Shown here one piece after another: positions 32,935 through 42,940 of a stretch of 64,000 nucleotides of DNA. Source of the DNA: Rapana venosa (taxonomy: Eukaryota > Mollusca > Gastropoda > Neogastropoda > Muricidae). How positions within the stretch are numbered: the stretch's first letter is position 1; every line of letters starts with the position of its first letter. The stretch is from positions 49,315,285-49,379,284 of the forward strand of contig CM054145.1 of NCBI GenBank assembly GCA_028751875.1, written 5' to 3'. The position numbers and the translations under genes were made by a program. The notes below the pieces were generated by a model, which saw only the letters and a program-made list of their open reading frames with translations, did not search any database and was not told the DNA's origin.

Positions 32935-33920
32935 TTAGTACTTGCTGGTGTTGAAACATGCTGACATCACAACTGTCTTTAGCCACTCTGCCCCATAGAA
33001 TAGACAAGTCTAAGTCTGCTTGTGTTTGAACATGCTGACATCACAACTGTCTCTAGCTACTCTGCCCCATAGAATAGACAAGTCTATGTCTGCTGGTGTT
33101 GAAACATGCTGACATCAGAACTGTCTCTAGCCACTCTGCTCCATAGAATAGACAAGTCTATGTCTGCTGGTGTTGAAACATGCTGACATCACAACTGTCT
33201 CTAGGTACTCTGCTCCATAGAATAGACAAGTCTATGTCTGCTGGTGTTGAAACATGCTGACATCACAACTGTCTCTAGGTACTCTGCTCCATAGAATAGA
33301 CAAGTCTATGTCTGCTGGTGTTGAAACATGCTGACATCACAACTGTCTCTAGCTAAGTACTCTGCTCCATAGAATAGACAAGTCTATGTCTGCTGGTGTT
33401 GAAACATGCTGACATCACAACTGTCTCTAGCTAAGTACTCTGCTCCATAGAATAGACAAGTCTATGTCTGCTGGTGTTGAAACATGCTGACATCACAACT
33501 GTCTCTAGCCACTCTGCTCCATAGAATAGACAAGTCTATGTCAGCTGGTGTTGAAACATGCTGACATCAGAACTGTCTCTAGCTACTCTGCTCCATAGAA
33601 TAGACAAGTCTATGTCTGCTGGTGTTGAAACATACTGACATCACAACTTTCTCAAGATACTCTGCTCCATAGAATAGACAAGTCTAAGTCTGCTGGTGTT
33701 GAAACATGCTGACATCACAACTGTCTCTAGGTACTCTGCTCCATAGAATAGACAAGTCTATGTCTGCTGGTGTTGAAACATGCTGACATCACAACTGTCT
33801 CTAGGTACTCTGCTCCATAGAATAGACAAGTCTATGTCTGCTGGTGTTGAAACATGCTGACATCAGAACTGTCTCTAGCTACTCTGCTCCATAGAATAGA
33901 CAAGTCTATGTCTGCTGGTG
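32935..33920. repeat. 74-bp minisatellite, left part
   Basis: About 13 tandem units of 74 bp. Each holds 'tctgctggtgttgaaacatg', 'ctgacatcacaactgtctct' and 'tccatagaatagacaagtct'. A few units carry a 4-bp insertion ('ctaagtactc'). A LINE fragment interrupts the array at 33921-34463. Confidence 0.96.
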
Positions 33921-34451
33921 ACTGGGCAAGGCCAGGAATGTGTTTAGGGAGATGAACAATATCTGGAGATCAACTCAGTACAGCACCAACACCAAGCTGA
34001 AGCTATACCAGAGCTGTGTTGTGTCTACGCTCCTGTACGGTTCTGAGTGCTGGAGGATGACAGAAGTGGATCTTACCAAACTTCAATCCTTCCACACCAT
34101 ATGCCTGCGAAGAATTCTCTGGATCTTTTGGCCAGAGAAGATCTCCAATGAAGACCTACTTCGGAGATGCAGGCAAGAAGACATGGGAACCATCATCACC
34201 AGATGACGGTGGAAGTGGATTGGGCACATCCTCCAAAGAGACCCACAGTCAATCACAAGAACAGCATTGCACTGGACCCCAGAAGGAAGGAGAAAGAAAG
34301 GAAGACCAAAAAAGCAACGTGGAGAAGAACTGTAGAAAGTGAGATGAAGGCCATGCAGCACTCTTGGGGAACAGTGACTAGGTTGGCCCAGAATAGGCAA
34401 GAGTGGAAGCGCTTTGTTGCTGCCCTACACACCGCTGGGTGTAATGGCTAA
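33921..34451 (+). pseudogene. RTE-like RT C-terminal fragment, broken
   Basis: The frame beginning near 33930 ('NVFREMNNIW', 'VVSTLLYGSECWRMTEVDL', 'FHTICLRRILWIFW') stops at about 34204, and the sequence continues past the stop with '[18 protein letters not shown]'. A frameshift near 34310 restores a third segment ('ESEMKAMQHSWGTVTRLAQN', 'RFVAALHTAGCNG') whose stop lies at the start of the tail repeat. One stop and one frameshift make it a pseudogene. Confidence 0.8.
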
Positions 34452-34463
34452 TGATGATGATGA
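33921..34463 (+). mobile_element. RTE-like LINE 3' fragment inserted in the 74-bp minisatellite
   Basis: A 543-bp fragment flanked by TGTCTGCTGGTG at 33909-33920 and 34464-34475. The array unit itself contains this string, so the duplication is consistent but not independent proof. The right end has an (ATG)n tail at about 34450-34465. It is a different subfamily from the fragment in the 31-bp array. Confidence 0.85.
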
Positions 34464-34815
34464 TGTCTGCTGGTGTTGAAACATGCTGACATCAGAACTG
34501 TCTCTAGCTACTCTGCTCCATAGAATAGACAAGTCTATGTCTGCTGGTGTTGAAACATGCTGACATCAGAACTGTCTCTAGCTACTCTGCTCCATAGAAT
34601 AGACAAATCTATGTCTGCTGGTGTTGAAACATGCTGACATCAGAACTGTCTCTAGCTACTCTGCTCCATAGAATAGACAAGTCTATGTCTGCTGGTGTTG
34701 AAACATGCTGACATCACAACTGTCTCTAGCTACTCTGCTCCATAGAATAGACAAGTCTAAGTCTGCTGGTGTTGAAACATGCTGACATCAGAACTGTCTC
34801 TAGCCACTCTGATTC
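34464..34815. repeat. 74-bp minisatellite, right part
   Basis: About five more units. The last decays at about 34810-34890, where a diverged unit is still recognisable. Confidence 0.95.
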
Positions 34816-34988
34816 CCACTGATGGTGTTTTTAGACATCATCCCATAAGATAGATAAATCTATGTCTGCTGGTGTTGACCCATGCTGACATCAGATCTGC
34901 CTGTATGTAGCGGTCTGGCTAAGGGTGGACTGGCTGCACTGCAGTTTTAAGCATAATTGTTACAGAGCAATCTGTCTGTCATCAGCAT

Positions 34989-34989
<1 letters not shown>

Positions 34990-35087
<98 letters not shown>

Positions 35088-35130
35088 ATTTGTGGTAATA
35101 TATATGTATCCTTATTTTCTAGTGCATTGA

Positions 35131-35193
<63 letters not shown>
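34990..35193. repeat. (AC)n tract, 51-bp spacer, (TG)n tract
   Basis: About 92 bases of pure AC (34990-35081), then 51 bp, then about 61 bases of pure TG (35133-35193). The two blocks are reverse complements and could pair as a long hairpin. Confidence 0.95.
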
Positions 35194-35196
<3 letters not shown>

Positions 35197-35199
35197 AGA

Positions 35200-36465
35200 T
35201 GGAGAAAGAAGAGAGAGAGAAGGGTGGTGGGGAGAGCGTATTTGCATGACTGGATAGAGAGGTACAAGCACAAAGCAGAAACTCTTATAGTACAGCAATT
35301 TGCATAGAGACAGATTGCTTGCCTATAAATCACATCAGTGTAATGTATGCTGCTTGATACCCATTCCATCTGTATGCATGTGTGTGTGTGTGCGCACACA
35401 CATGTGTGTGCATGCATGTGTGTGTGTACATGCCCAATGCATGCGCAAATGCATGTGTGGACAGATATGCATAAGTGAGTTTGTGACAGAGATGGAGAGG
35501 GGATGTGTGCGAGCTTGAATGCATATACATATGTGTATGCACGCATGACTATATTGGTAACCAGTATGTACAGGTCTGTGCACATGTGTTTGCACTTTCA
35601 TGCGTCTTTGTATGCATATGTAAAGCTTTGTGTATACAAACAAAATTGCATTGCATGCTGTCATCTTTGTGCACACGTGTATACAAGGGTAATCACCATG
35701 TTCAGAGTTGTTCAGCAGTATTGATTATGCAATCACTGCTCAGTGAACTAGAATGTAAGCCTGCACAGTCTGGCAACGTAGATAAACAGTATGTACACAG
35801 ACTTTTCCGGTGTGGGCACATTCAGGATCTGTGCTTGCAAACACTGTGTACAGAACTACCCAGAATAGCATCACCAACACCTTGTCTCTTTCAGTGTCTG
35901 CCTTTTTCTTTTTATTCTTCCCTGGGGAAATGTCTTTTGAGTGGTTGTAAGAGCCTGAGTTTTGATCACACTATCTTCTGATTCTTCTTCTTTGAGTTTC
36001 TCTTTTATTCATGGATGTCTTTTGGAGTTGTGGGATGGATGGAGGTAAGGAGGCAGGGGGAGGAGAGGGAGGTTGGGTGGGGAATGGTAATTTCAGAGAG
36101 TCGTGGATAGAGACAATTATAATTATGTTTGTTTTAGTATGTGTTAAGTACAGCTGAATGATTGAGTAAATTGTAGGAGGTTTCTTTGTCTGCATATTTG
36201 TTGAAAGCTTTTTAGTTTGTTTGTATGTTTTTGACGCATGTCTGTTTTCAGTTGGTCTTCTGTTTAACAGATGTTTTTCATTGTTATGGACGAAGTAGTT
36301 TTGTTTTGTTTTTGTTCATTTGCTTTAGTTTCATTTGTTTGTGAGTGGGCTTTTCTGTTGTTGAGAACTTGCTTTTTGTTTATGTTCCTTGACTTTTATC
36401 TCCCTATTTGCGGTGGCTCTAACCACCATGGACACTCTCTCCTCCCAGTCTACCTGCTCATTCAT
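35200..36465. other. unassigned non-coding stretch
   Basis: TG/CA-rich at 35380-35600, then ordinary non-coding sequence. No exon of the downstream gene is recognised here. Confidence 0.4.
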
Positions 36466-36477
36466 TTTAAAGAAGGA

Positions 36478-36825
36478 AGGTGGCAGGATGGTTAAGACGC
36501 TCGCCTGCCAACAAGTAAACCATGAGGTTCTGGGTTCGATTCCCAGCCTCGCCCTTTCTTCCCAGTTTGAAAAAAAAAATTGAACTGAATGTCAAAGTCC
36601 TTCGGATGAGACTATAAACGGAGGCCCCGTGTTCGAACGCACGCAGAACATCTTGCGCACATGTTTAATCCTGTTTCGCTTTTCAAAGTGTAGGCCATTG
36701 TGTGCCGGTGGAAACAGATGACAAAATTTACAAAACCGCATACACACGGGGACTGGATGTAAAACACATGAGTGCTTATTCCACTATCCTTGATATAAAA
36801 GAATAAATAAATAAATAAATAAAGG
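36478..36825 (+). mobile_element. full-length tRNA-derived SINE (family B)
   Basis: A tRNA-like head (A box 'TGGCAGGATGGTTAAGACG', B box 'GGTTCGATTCC') is followed by the landmarks 'TTCGGATGAGACTATAAAC', 'GTAGGCCATTGTGTGCC', 'CCGCATACACACGGGGACT' and 'GAGTGCTTATTCCACTATCC'. The tail is (AAAT)n. It ends 120 bp before a TULP4 exon. Confidence 0.82.
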
Positions 36826-36945
36826 CTGCTAGTTCATTATGTAAATTATGATAGTCTAACATACAAATCACACCACCGCATTTCTCACAGTAAAAAAACC
36901 TGTTCTTGCATATTCATAATGTAGTCAGTGTTCTTATATTTTCAG

Positions 36946-37136
36946 GTCAGAGCGTTTGCAGTGTACTGCAGACTGACAGCAGCTCAGAGTCAGAAGCGGA
37001 CGTAGTAACCGATGGATGCGGGTCCCCTCGAATGCAGCGTCGGCGTCGACAGAAAGTTTTCCGGGCAGAGAGAGTAGATCGAAGCATCACGTTTAGAACA
37101 CTGGACGAACTGCTGTACAATGACAATCTTCCAGAG
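36946..37136 (+). CDS. TULP4 exon a: region before the tubby domain
   Basis: A 191-bp internal exon of a Tubby-like protein 4 orthologue. The acceptor is 'tattttcag' at 36937-36945 and the donor is 'gtgagt' at 37137. It enters with two bases of a split codon and leaves in phase 0. It encodes an acidic stretch ('SSSESEADVVTD'), a basic run ('QRRRRQKVF') and 'ITFRTLDELLYNDNLPE', which leads directly into the next exon. Earlier exons (the family has WD40 repeats and a SOCS box at the N-terminus) are not recognised in the window and probably lie upstream of it. Confidence 0.75.
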
Positions 37137-37362
37137 GTGAGTATGGGCCATAGTCTGAGCTGTATGAGGCTGTATTATGTGTTGATAGCTGGGAGGTATA
37201 ATACCTTTCAAAGAAATCCTTGGTGAGTTTGTGTTTTTGACACTTCACGAGTATGGAAAACAAGGTCTGGTTTGAAGTTGTGTTTTTTGGGTTGTTTTCA
37301 ATGATCAGGTGTCAAGTAAAATGACAAAAGAAAGGATTACAAAGACTCAGCAGGGGATGGGA

Positions 37363-37692
37363 TAGCCTAGTGGTTAGAGCATTGTACTTGTTGTAATCGG
37401 ATGGCCTAGGATCGACCCACCACTGAGGTACCTATTCAGGGGGGGGGGGGGTCCCCCTGTAGTTAACATCAGTACTAACTCGACTCCCCGGAAATTTCTG
37501 CGGATGAGACTTTAAACCTAGGCGTTTTTGTGTTAGCAGAACATCTTGTGCACACATTAAACCGGGCCTGCCATTCAGAAGAGTAGGCCATTGTGTGCCA
37601 GTAGGAATGGATCACTTTTTTTTTTTTATAGATGCATGCATACTGACATCATCCCAGAAGTTGGAATGTAGCTACTACAACAGTGGTTGGAA

Positions 37693-37736
<44 letters not shown>

Positions 37737-37805
37737 ATATATTATATATATATATTATACACAAAATCTCACCACTGATGAACCTCGCAGCTGTAGCCAA
37801 GGTAG
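37363..37805 (+). mobile_element. SINE in TULP4 intron (family C, full structure)
   Basis: A tRNA-like head ('TAGCCTAGTGGTTAGAGCA') is followed by 'CGGATGAGACTTTAAACC' and 'AGTAGGCCATTGTGTGCCAG' shared with family B. After an expanded (TA)n tract at 37695-37758 comes the family C tail 'TCTCACCACTGATGAACC'. A G run lies at 37440-37450. Confidence 0.7.
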
Positions 37806-38381
37806 GGGGGGAAACAAGAGACTTCATGATGCTTTTAGCACACCTCTTTGAATTTTCCAAGGCAAATACTGGTGAGAGTGTCCTCATCACTGCTGGAAAG
37901 TATTTTTCTGGTATACTTTGGAATAGCATGCAAACAGAACCACAAGCTGATGAGAATGAGCTCAAAACCCTGCCAGAAAAAAAAAAGTCTACTATAATTT
38001 GGTATAGCATAATTATGAATAGAGCAACAAACTTGTAAGAATAATCCCAAGGCTATCCTCTGAAGTTGTAGTATGGTTTCCCATAAGGTGAGGTACTTGA
38101 AAAAAGTATTACATGCAAACTTTTCATCCATTGGGTACTCAAACTCTCACAATGATTTCCAGGTGGTATGAACATGTCAGAGTGCATATTCTGAGAAACC
38201 TCCAGGGTGTTAAGGTGGGGAACATACAAAAACAGCATCCTAAAACAATTGGGAAGGTGTTTTTCTGAGGAGGTTTAACATGGCACACACCAAAAAAAAA
38301 AAAAATCCTGGTGAGAATGACCCCAAGACTCAGCCAGAACAAGAAAATTTCTTGACGTGATTTGGCGTGGTGTGTAAACAG

Positions 38382-38619
38382 AGCAACAAGCTGGTGGAGG
38401 TGACCTCCAACATCTGGGGCACCAAGTTCCAGATCACGGGCGTGGCCTCCTACCTGCCGAGCATGCTGGGCAACGTGGTGTACAAGACCAGCCTGCTGCA
38501 CCTGCAGCCCCGCCAGATGACCATCAACCTGCAGGAGATCTGCGGCAGCGCCCAGCCTCTGGCCAGAGACCCCAACTTCACCCCAGCTGCTGCCAGTGAT
38601 GAGGACGAGGACAGCTCTT
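38382..38619 (+). CDS. TULP4 exon b: first part of the tubby domain
   Basis: A 238-bp exon, acceptor 'tgtgtaaacag' and donor 'gtgaga' at 38620. It enters in phase 0, matching the previous exon, and leaves after one base of a codon. It encodes 'NKLVEVTSNIWGTKF' and 'VVYKTSLLHLQPRQMTI', hallmark sequences of TULP4, where they form the early strands of the tubby beta-barrel. The end is acidic ('DEDEDSS'). Codon third positions are strongly G/C, unlike the surrounding introns. Confidence 0.93.
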
Positions 38620-38740
38620 GTGAGAACCTGCTGGATGCTTTGTTTCCCCCCCTCCCTCTCTTTTCTTATATCTAATAATCTATAATCTGTGCTTGGTCCT
38701 TTGTTTCTTCTGCCTGTCTCTATTTCAGCTTCTCCATTAA

Positions 38741-38964
38741 CTCGTTTAGCCTTGAGCCACTGTTTGGCTAAGACTGAGAAGTCTTGCTGGCCTGAGCCTG
38801 AGCAGCTCTTGCACTAGGTGCCCATTGTGTTGTTCTTTTTGTGAGGTAAATATAATCATAGCAACAGTAACACAGTGGGTACCTAGTCCAAGAGCTGCTT
38901 GGGCTCAACCTGGCCAGACTTCTCATTGTGGTCCGAGCAGTACTCCGGCGCAGGGTTGGATGAG
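38741..38964. mobile_element. near-palindromic TTAA element (foldback MITE) in TULP4 intron
   Basis: The 224 bp between TTAA at 38737-38740 and TTAA at 38965-38968 form a long imperfect inverted repeat. The left arm includes 'GAGAAGTCTTGCTGGCCTGA' and 'AGCAGCTCTTGCACTAGGT'. The right arm, reverse-complemented, reads 'GAGAAGTCTGGCCAGGTTGA' and 'AGCAGCTCTTGGACTAGGT'. About 45 bp separate the arms. The ends start with CTC after TTAA, like the piggyBac-like element at 59172-61813. Confidence 0.75.
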
Positions 38965-39298
38965 TTAATTGTTTCTTCAACATGCCTCTCTCTCTCGCCC
39001 TCTCTTTGCCCCTCTCTCTCCTTCTCTGTACCTGTTTCTCTTCTTTTTCTCTGCATGGTTCTCTCTTTCTCAATGTATGATTACATGTTTCGTTTTCTCT
39101 GTACTTCTCTCTCACTATGTGTATCCATTTCTTACAACAACACATTAGTCATTGTATATGATATGGTGGAAATATCATTTGGATTAGAAGGAAGAAAGTT
39201 CAGATATGTGAATTACAGTAAGTGAAAAGCACTAACACTGGCAATAATAAGAAAATGTTTGTCAGTTTTTAAAGTATTTTTTAAACAAAAATACAATG

Positions 39299-39372
39299 TG
39301 TGTGAGAGAGAGTGTGTGTGTGTATGTGTGTGTTGTGTGTGTGTGTTAGTGTGTGTGTGTGAGTGTGTGTGT
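39299..39372. repeat. (TG)n-rich tract in TULP4 intron
   Basis: TG dinucleotides with small interruptions. Confidence 0.9.
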
Positions 39373-39572
39373 GCATGGATACGTGCATGCATGTGAACAT
39401 GCATTGGTAAACGGTGTCTTTATCTGCTTATATGCACAAATTTACTGTTCTGCATTTCAGCTTGAATTGTACATAAAGCAGTCAGGTGAGTAGTGGATTT
39501 TATAGAAGAAGTTGTCGCACAATCCAGTAACAGTATCACTATGTGTACATGTGTCATTTTCACCTGCTGCAG

Positions 39573-40900
39573 GGCCAGGTGACAGTGATGGGGCTGATCT
39601 ACCCCAGACAGCTCAGACCGTCAGTTTTCCACCTGACACCTGGAGCGATGTAGGCTCATCTCAGGTGTGCTGTGTGGATGTACAGAGCCCCAACGCCGCC
39701 TCGGTCACCCCTGTACACACCACCAGCAACGCCAACTCCCAAGACCTGGAGGCTGCCTGTGTCTTTGTCAGCAACAACAATGGCGGGAACAACGGCAAGT
39801 CTCCTTCTGTAGGGGGCCTCGGCTCAGGGACCTTCACTGTGGCTCCAGACAACACCACACAGTCCTCCATCGATGCTTTCAACGGGGATATCGATGCAAA
39901 AGACATCTACACTGCTCAAGGGGCTCGGCCCAAAGTGTGCAGAAACTCGCAACCCAAGAGACCTTCTACGGTGAAAACCTCACCCAGTCCCACCAACAAC
40001 AACAACGCCTATGCAAACGGAAGTATATCTGCCACCTCCCACACACTGATTGTGAACCCTTCCACCGTTTCCACAACAAGGTCATCGTCGTGTTCGCTGT
40101 CATCCCCCAACCTGGCAACAGAAATGGTGGACCGTGCTATCGTGCCGGCAGAACTGACGTGTTCCCCTGTCAGTCCAGAGCCGGAAGTGGCAGGTATGTT
40201 GAAACGGATCTCAGGAGGGAGCAGCGAGAGCGGCCCCAGGTGGGCTGATCCTGCTCTCCACCCCTTGAAACACATAGAGGGGGAGGCGTCAGAGACCTCA
40301 GAACTTCCTTTCGAGAACAACCTGGTGGCAGACTGCAGCTCCTCAACCCCTTCCAGTGTGGTGTTAGAGCGCCGGTTATACTTGGCGCAGGCCAGGAGTG
40401 AAGACCAGGAGGAGCTCAGCGACAGCGAGGACTCCTCTCCTTTGTTGGACAGCGACCCGCCGCCAGGGAGTGTAGGCCTGGAGAACACAGGGGCCAGCCT
40501 GGACTGTCTGGACGAACAGAGTGAAGAGAAAATGAGAACCAAGTATGTGCTGGACTCCCTCATGAAAGGGACTGCTGTGAGGGAGCACCTCAAGTCCCCG
40601 GGGTCCAACCTGCTGTCCAACGGTGTCAATGGCAGTGACATTGAGATCCTCCACAGCACGTCCCTCCCCTCCTCGCCCATCCACGGGGCGTCCAAAGCGG
40701 AGACACCCACACGGAAGATGCGAGAGGAGGTGCTGAAAGGTCAGTGTCACCACCTCAGTCCGGTGCTACGACGTAAGGGGAAGGCGTCGGGGCTGGAGAG
40801 TCTGGACGATGAGCTGGTGTTGACCGTCATGGAGGATTTCAAGGGGGGACAAACCTATCACAACCTGGAGACCTTCCAGAAAGCGCAGCTCAAGCATAAG
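39573..40900 (+). CDS. TULP4 exon c: large insertion within the tubby domain
   Basis: A 1,328-bp exon. The acceptor is 'cacctgctgcag' and the donor is 'gtcagt' at 40901. Two bases complete the codon split from exon b and it leaves in phase 0. The roughly 443 residues are rich in Ser, Thr, Pro, Asn and Asp with no fold visible (for example 'NNNGGNNGKS', 'SCSLSSPNLATEMVDR'). The C-terminal part is more ordered ('ESLDDELVLTVMEDFKGGQT', then 'LETFQKAQLKHK') and rejoins the tubby barrel. The in-frame Met at 39512 lies in the intron and is not a start. Long insertions between tubby strands are typical of TULP4 and not of TUB or TULP1-3. Confidence 0.88.
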
Positions 40901-40918
40901 GTCAGTAGCGCTGTGTAG

Positions 40919-41512
40919 TGAGGCGTGGTGTGGTGTGATATGTTTTTTTGTAGTGTAGTGTAATGTGGTGTGGTGTAGTTTAGTGTATTTTATTTATTTA
41001 TTTAATTTATTTATTCTTTTATATCGAGGATAATGGAATAAGCACTCATGTGCTTTTTACATCCAGTCCCCGTGTGTATGCGGTTTTGTAAATTTTGTCG
41101 TCTGTTTCCACCGGCACACAATGGCCTACTCTTCCGAAAAGCAAAACAGGATTTAACATGTGCGCAAGATGTTCTGCATGCGTTCGAACATGGGGCCTCG
41201 GTTCATAGTGTAGTGTGGTGTTGTGTAGTTTTAGGTAGTGCAGTGCAATGCCGTAAAGTTTGGTTTGGTGAGATAAGGTTTATAGTAGTGTGGTGTGGTG
41301 TAGTGTAGTGTGATGTAGTGTAGTGTAGAGCAGTGTGTTGCAGTGCTGTGAAGCCAGGCATAATGTGGTGTGGTGTGATATGGTGTATTATATTGTAATT
41401 TAGTTCAGTGCAATGTCATGTGTGGTGAAGTGTAGTGCAGTGGTGTGGAATGTGGTGGGGTGTGGTATAATGTAGTGTACTCTTGTGCAGTGTAGTGTAG
41501 TATAAAATGTAG
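40919..41512. repeat. GTAGT/GTGGT low-complexity satellite in TULP4 intron
   Basis: Degenerate 'gtgtagtgtggtgtggtg' sequence begins 18 bp after the splice donor of exon c. It is split at about 40990-41207 by a SINE and resumes afterwards, so the SINE probably landed inside it. Confidence 0.85.
40990..41207 (-). mobile_element. SINE 3' part (family B) in TULP4 intron
   Basis: A minus-oriented family B copy. The (AAAT)n tail is seen as TTTA repeats at 40988-41020, then 'GGATAATGGAATAAGCACTC', 'TGTATGCGGTTTTGTAAATT', 'CACACAATGGCCTACTCTTC' and 'GGGGCCTCGGTTCATAGT'. The tRNA-like head is missing, so the copy is 5' truncated. Confidence 0.8.
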
Positions 41513-42416
41513 AAGAAAGACTAAATAGACTTTGAAATCAAGTTGTGACTGTATGCAGTTTTATATCGACTCATATTCATAAATATGCACAGGTTTCAAG
41601 ATTTTTGTTGTTGAAAACCACTTGACTTTTAATTAGAGATGTGACCTAAGGAGGAAAAAAAACTATTAAAAAAAATGTGCAGAAAATCATTTTCTTTGAT
41701 GTGTCTTTGGATAAAGAAGAAGATGTACTTTTATATGAAAGCATGGAAGTGACTCCAGAGGGGATTGTTGAGGAATGGGTCACAAGAGGAGACATTCATT
41801 TCATGCTTCATCTCTCCATTTTGTTTAAAAGAAGTGATGTGTCTTTGATGTGTAAATCTTGCAAAATTGGAAATGTGTTTCTGCCAGTGATGATCTGGCA
41901 ACTTGCTGTGTCAAAAGCAAGAAAAACAAACCAAGCAGCAACAACAAAATTCCTGCCCAAAGAATGAACAAAAACGGTGGACAGTTTCTTAAAGTAAACC
42001 CATTTCTGGTTTCTATCTTCAAGATCATGTTTCTTTGAATTTGTTCGTTGTAACCTTTCTTTCAAAATTTTACTGCAAGCTTGAGAAAACTGAAAGAGGG
42101 GCATTGAATTAAGAAACCAAACAAATGGGGTGGGGGGTCGGGGGCCTTAAATTATCATTTCAGATGGACAGATATTTAACCTTTAATTTCTCTTGTAAAT
42201 CCTGGAGGAGTTTGTTGCATTGAACAGATTTTTTCAGGCAGTGCACCTCGACAAGCTGAACCTGAAAAAAAACTTTCCTCACAGGGGAAAGATGTTGGTG
42301 GGGGGGGGAAAAAAAGATAAGCAGAGGTAAACTATGAAGCAATCGAAGCAGTAGTCCACCAAGAGAAGCAGTCAGCATGGATTTCCTGCAGTCAGCGGTG
42401 GTGTTCTGTGTTACAG

Positions 42417-42572
42417 CTTCGGCGAGCACAGGGGAGCGGTGGTGGAATGTTCCAGATGCACAACAAGGCGCCGCTGTGGAACGAGAACAGCCAGGTGTAC
42501 CAGCTGGACTTTGGAGGACGCGTCACACAGGAGTCGGCCAAGAACTTCCAGATAGAGCTGCAAGGAAAACAG
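42417..42572 (+). CDS. TULP4 exon d: tubby domain
   Basis: A 156-bp exon in phase 0 at both ends (acceptor 'ctgtgttacag', donor 'gtgagt' at 42573). It encodes 'KAPLWNENSQVYQLDFGGRV' followed by 'TQESAKNFQIELQGKQ', almost diagnostic for the C-terminal tubby signature of TULP4. The tubby barrel binds phosphoinositides and cargo in TUB and TULP3. TULP4 itself is described as a substrate receptor of an E3 ligase through its SOCS box. The frame follows directly from exon c. Confidence 0.95.
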
Positions 42573-42940
42573 GTGAGTCACTGTGTGCTCCATTTCTTCT
42601 CAAAGTGGAACTTCTTTTGGTTTTCAGGCGTTTTGGTCATAAGTTAAGCCTGGATAGAAATGTTACCGTGTTTAGGGTAGATAATTCAGCATGTAGGGAC
42701 CATCAGCTGCCTAGTGAATGTTGTACGAGAGCACAATGTAAGCTACTTGCTTGTTGTTGCTACGTTGATTACGTTCATTATGTTATACTTGTTCCATGCT
42801 TATTGAATGAATAAACCCTATTTAAACTGATAATTCAGCATGTCTTAAAGAACCTGTATAAGTTAGTGAATCTGTGTATCAGATTGTTCCTAATTTTATG
42901 GTGAGTAATTCAGTGTAGAGTAAAGAGTGTGTTGAATTAA

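Noticed and set aside
36478..36555. Functional tRNA gene
   Set aside because: It is continuous with a family B SINE body and (AAAT)n tail.
39512..39572. Start codon of a separate 468-residue protein
   Set aside because: A good splice acceptor at 39571-39572, and phase agreement with the exon ending at 38619, show that the Met lies in an intron of TULP4.
40009..40710. 233-residue frame on the strand opposite the large TULP4 exon
   Set aside because: A shadow of a G/C-rich coding exon. No splice or domain evidence.
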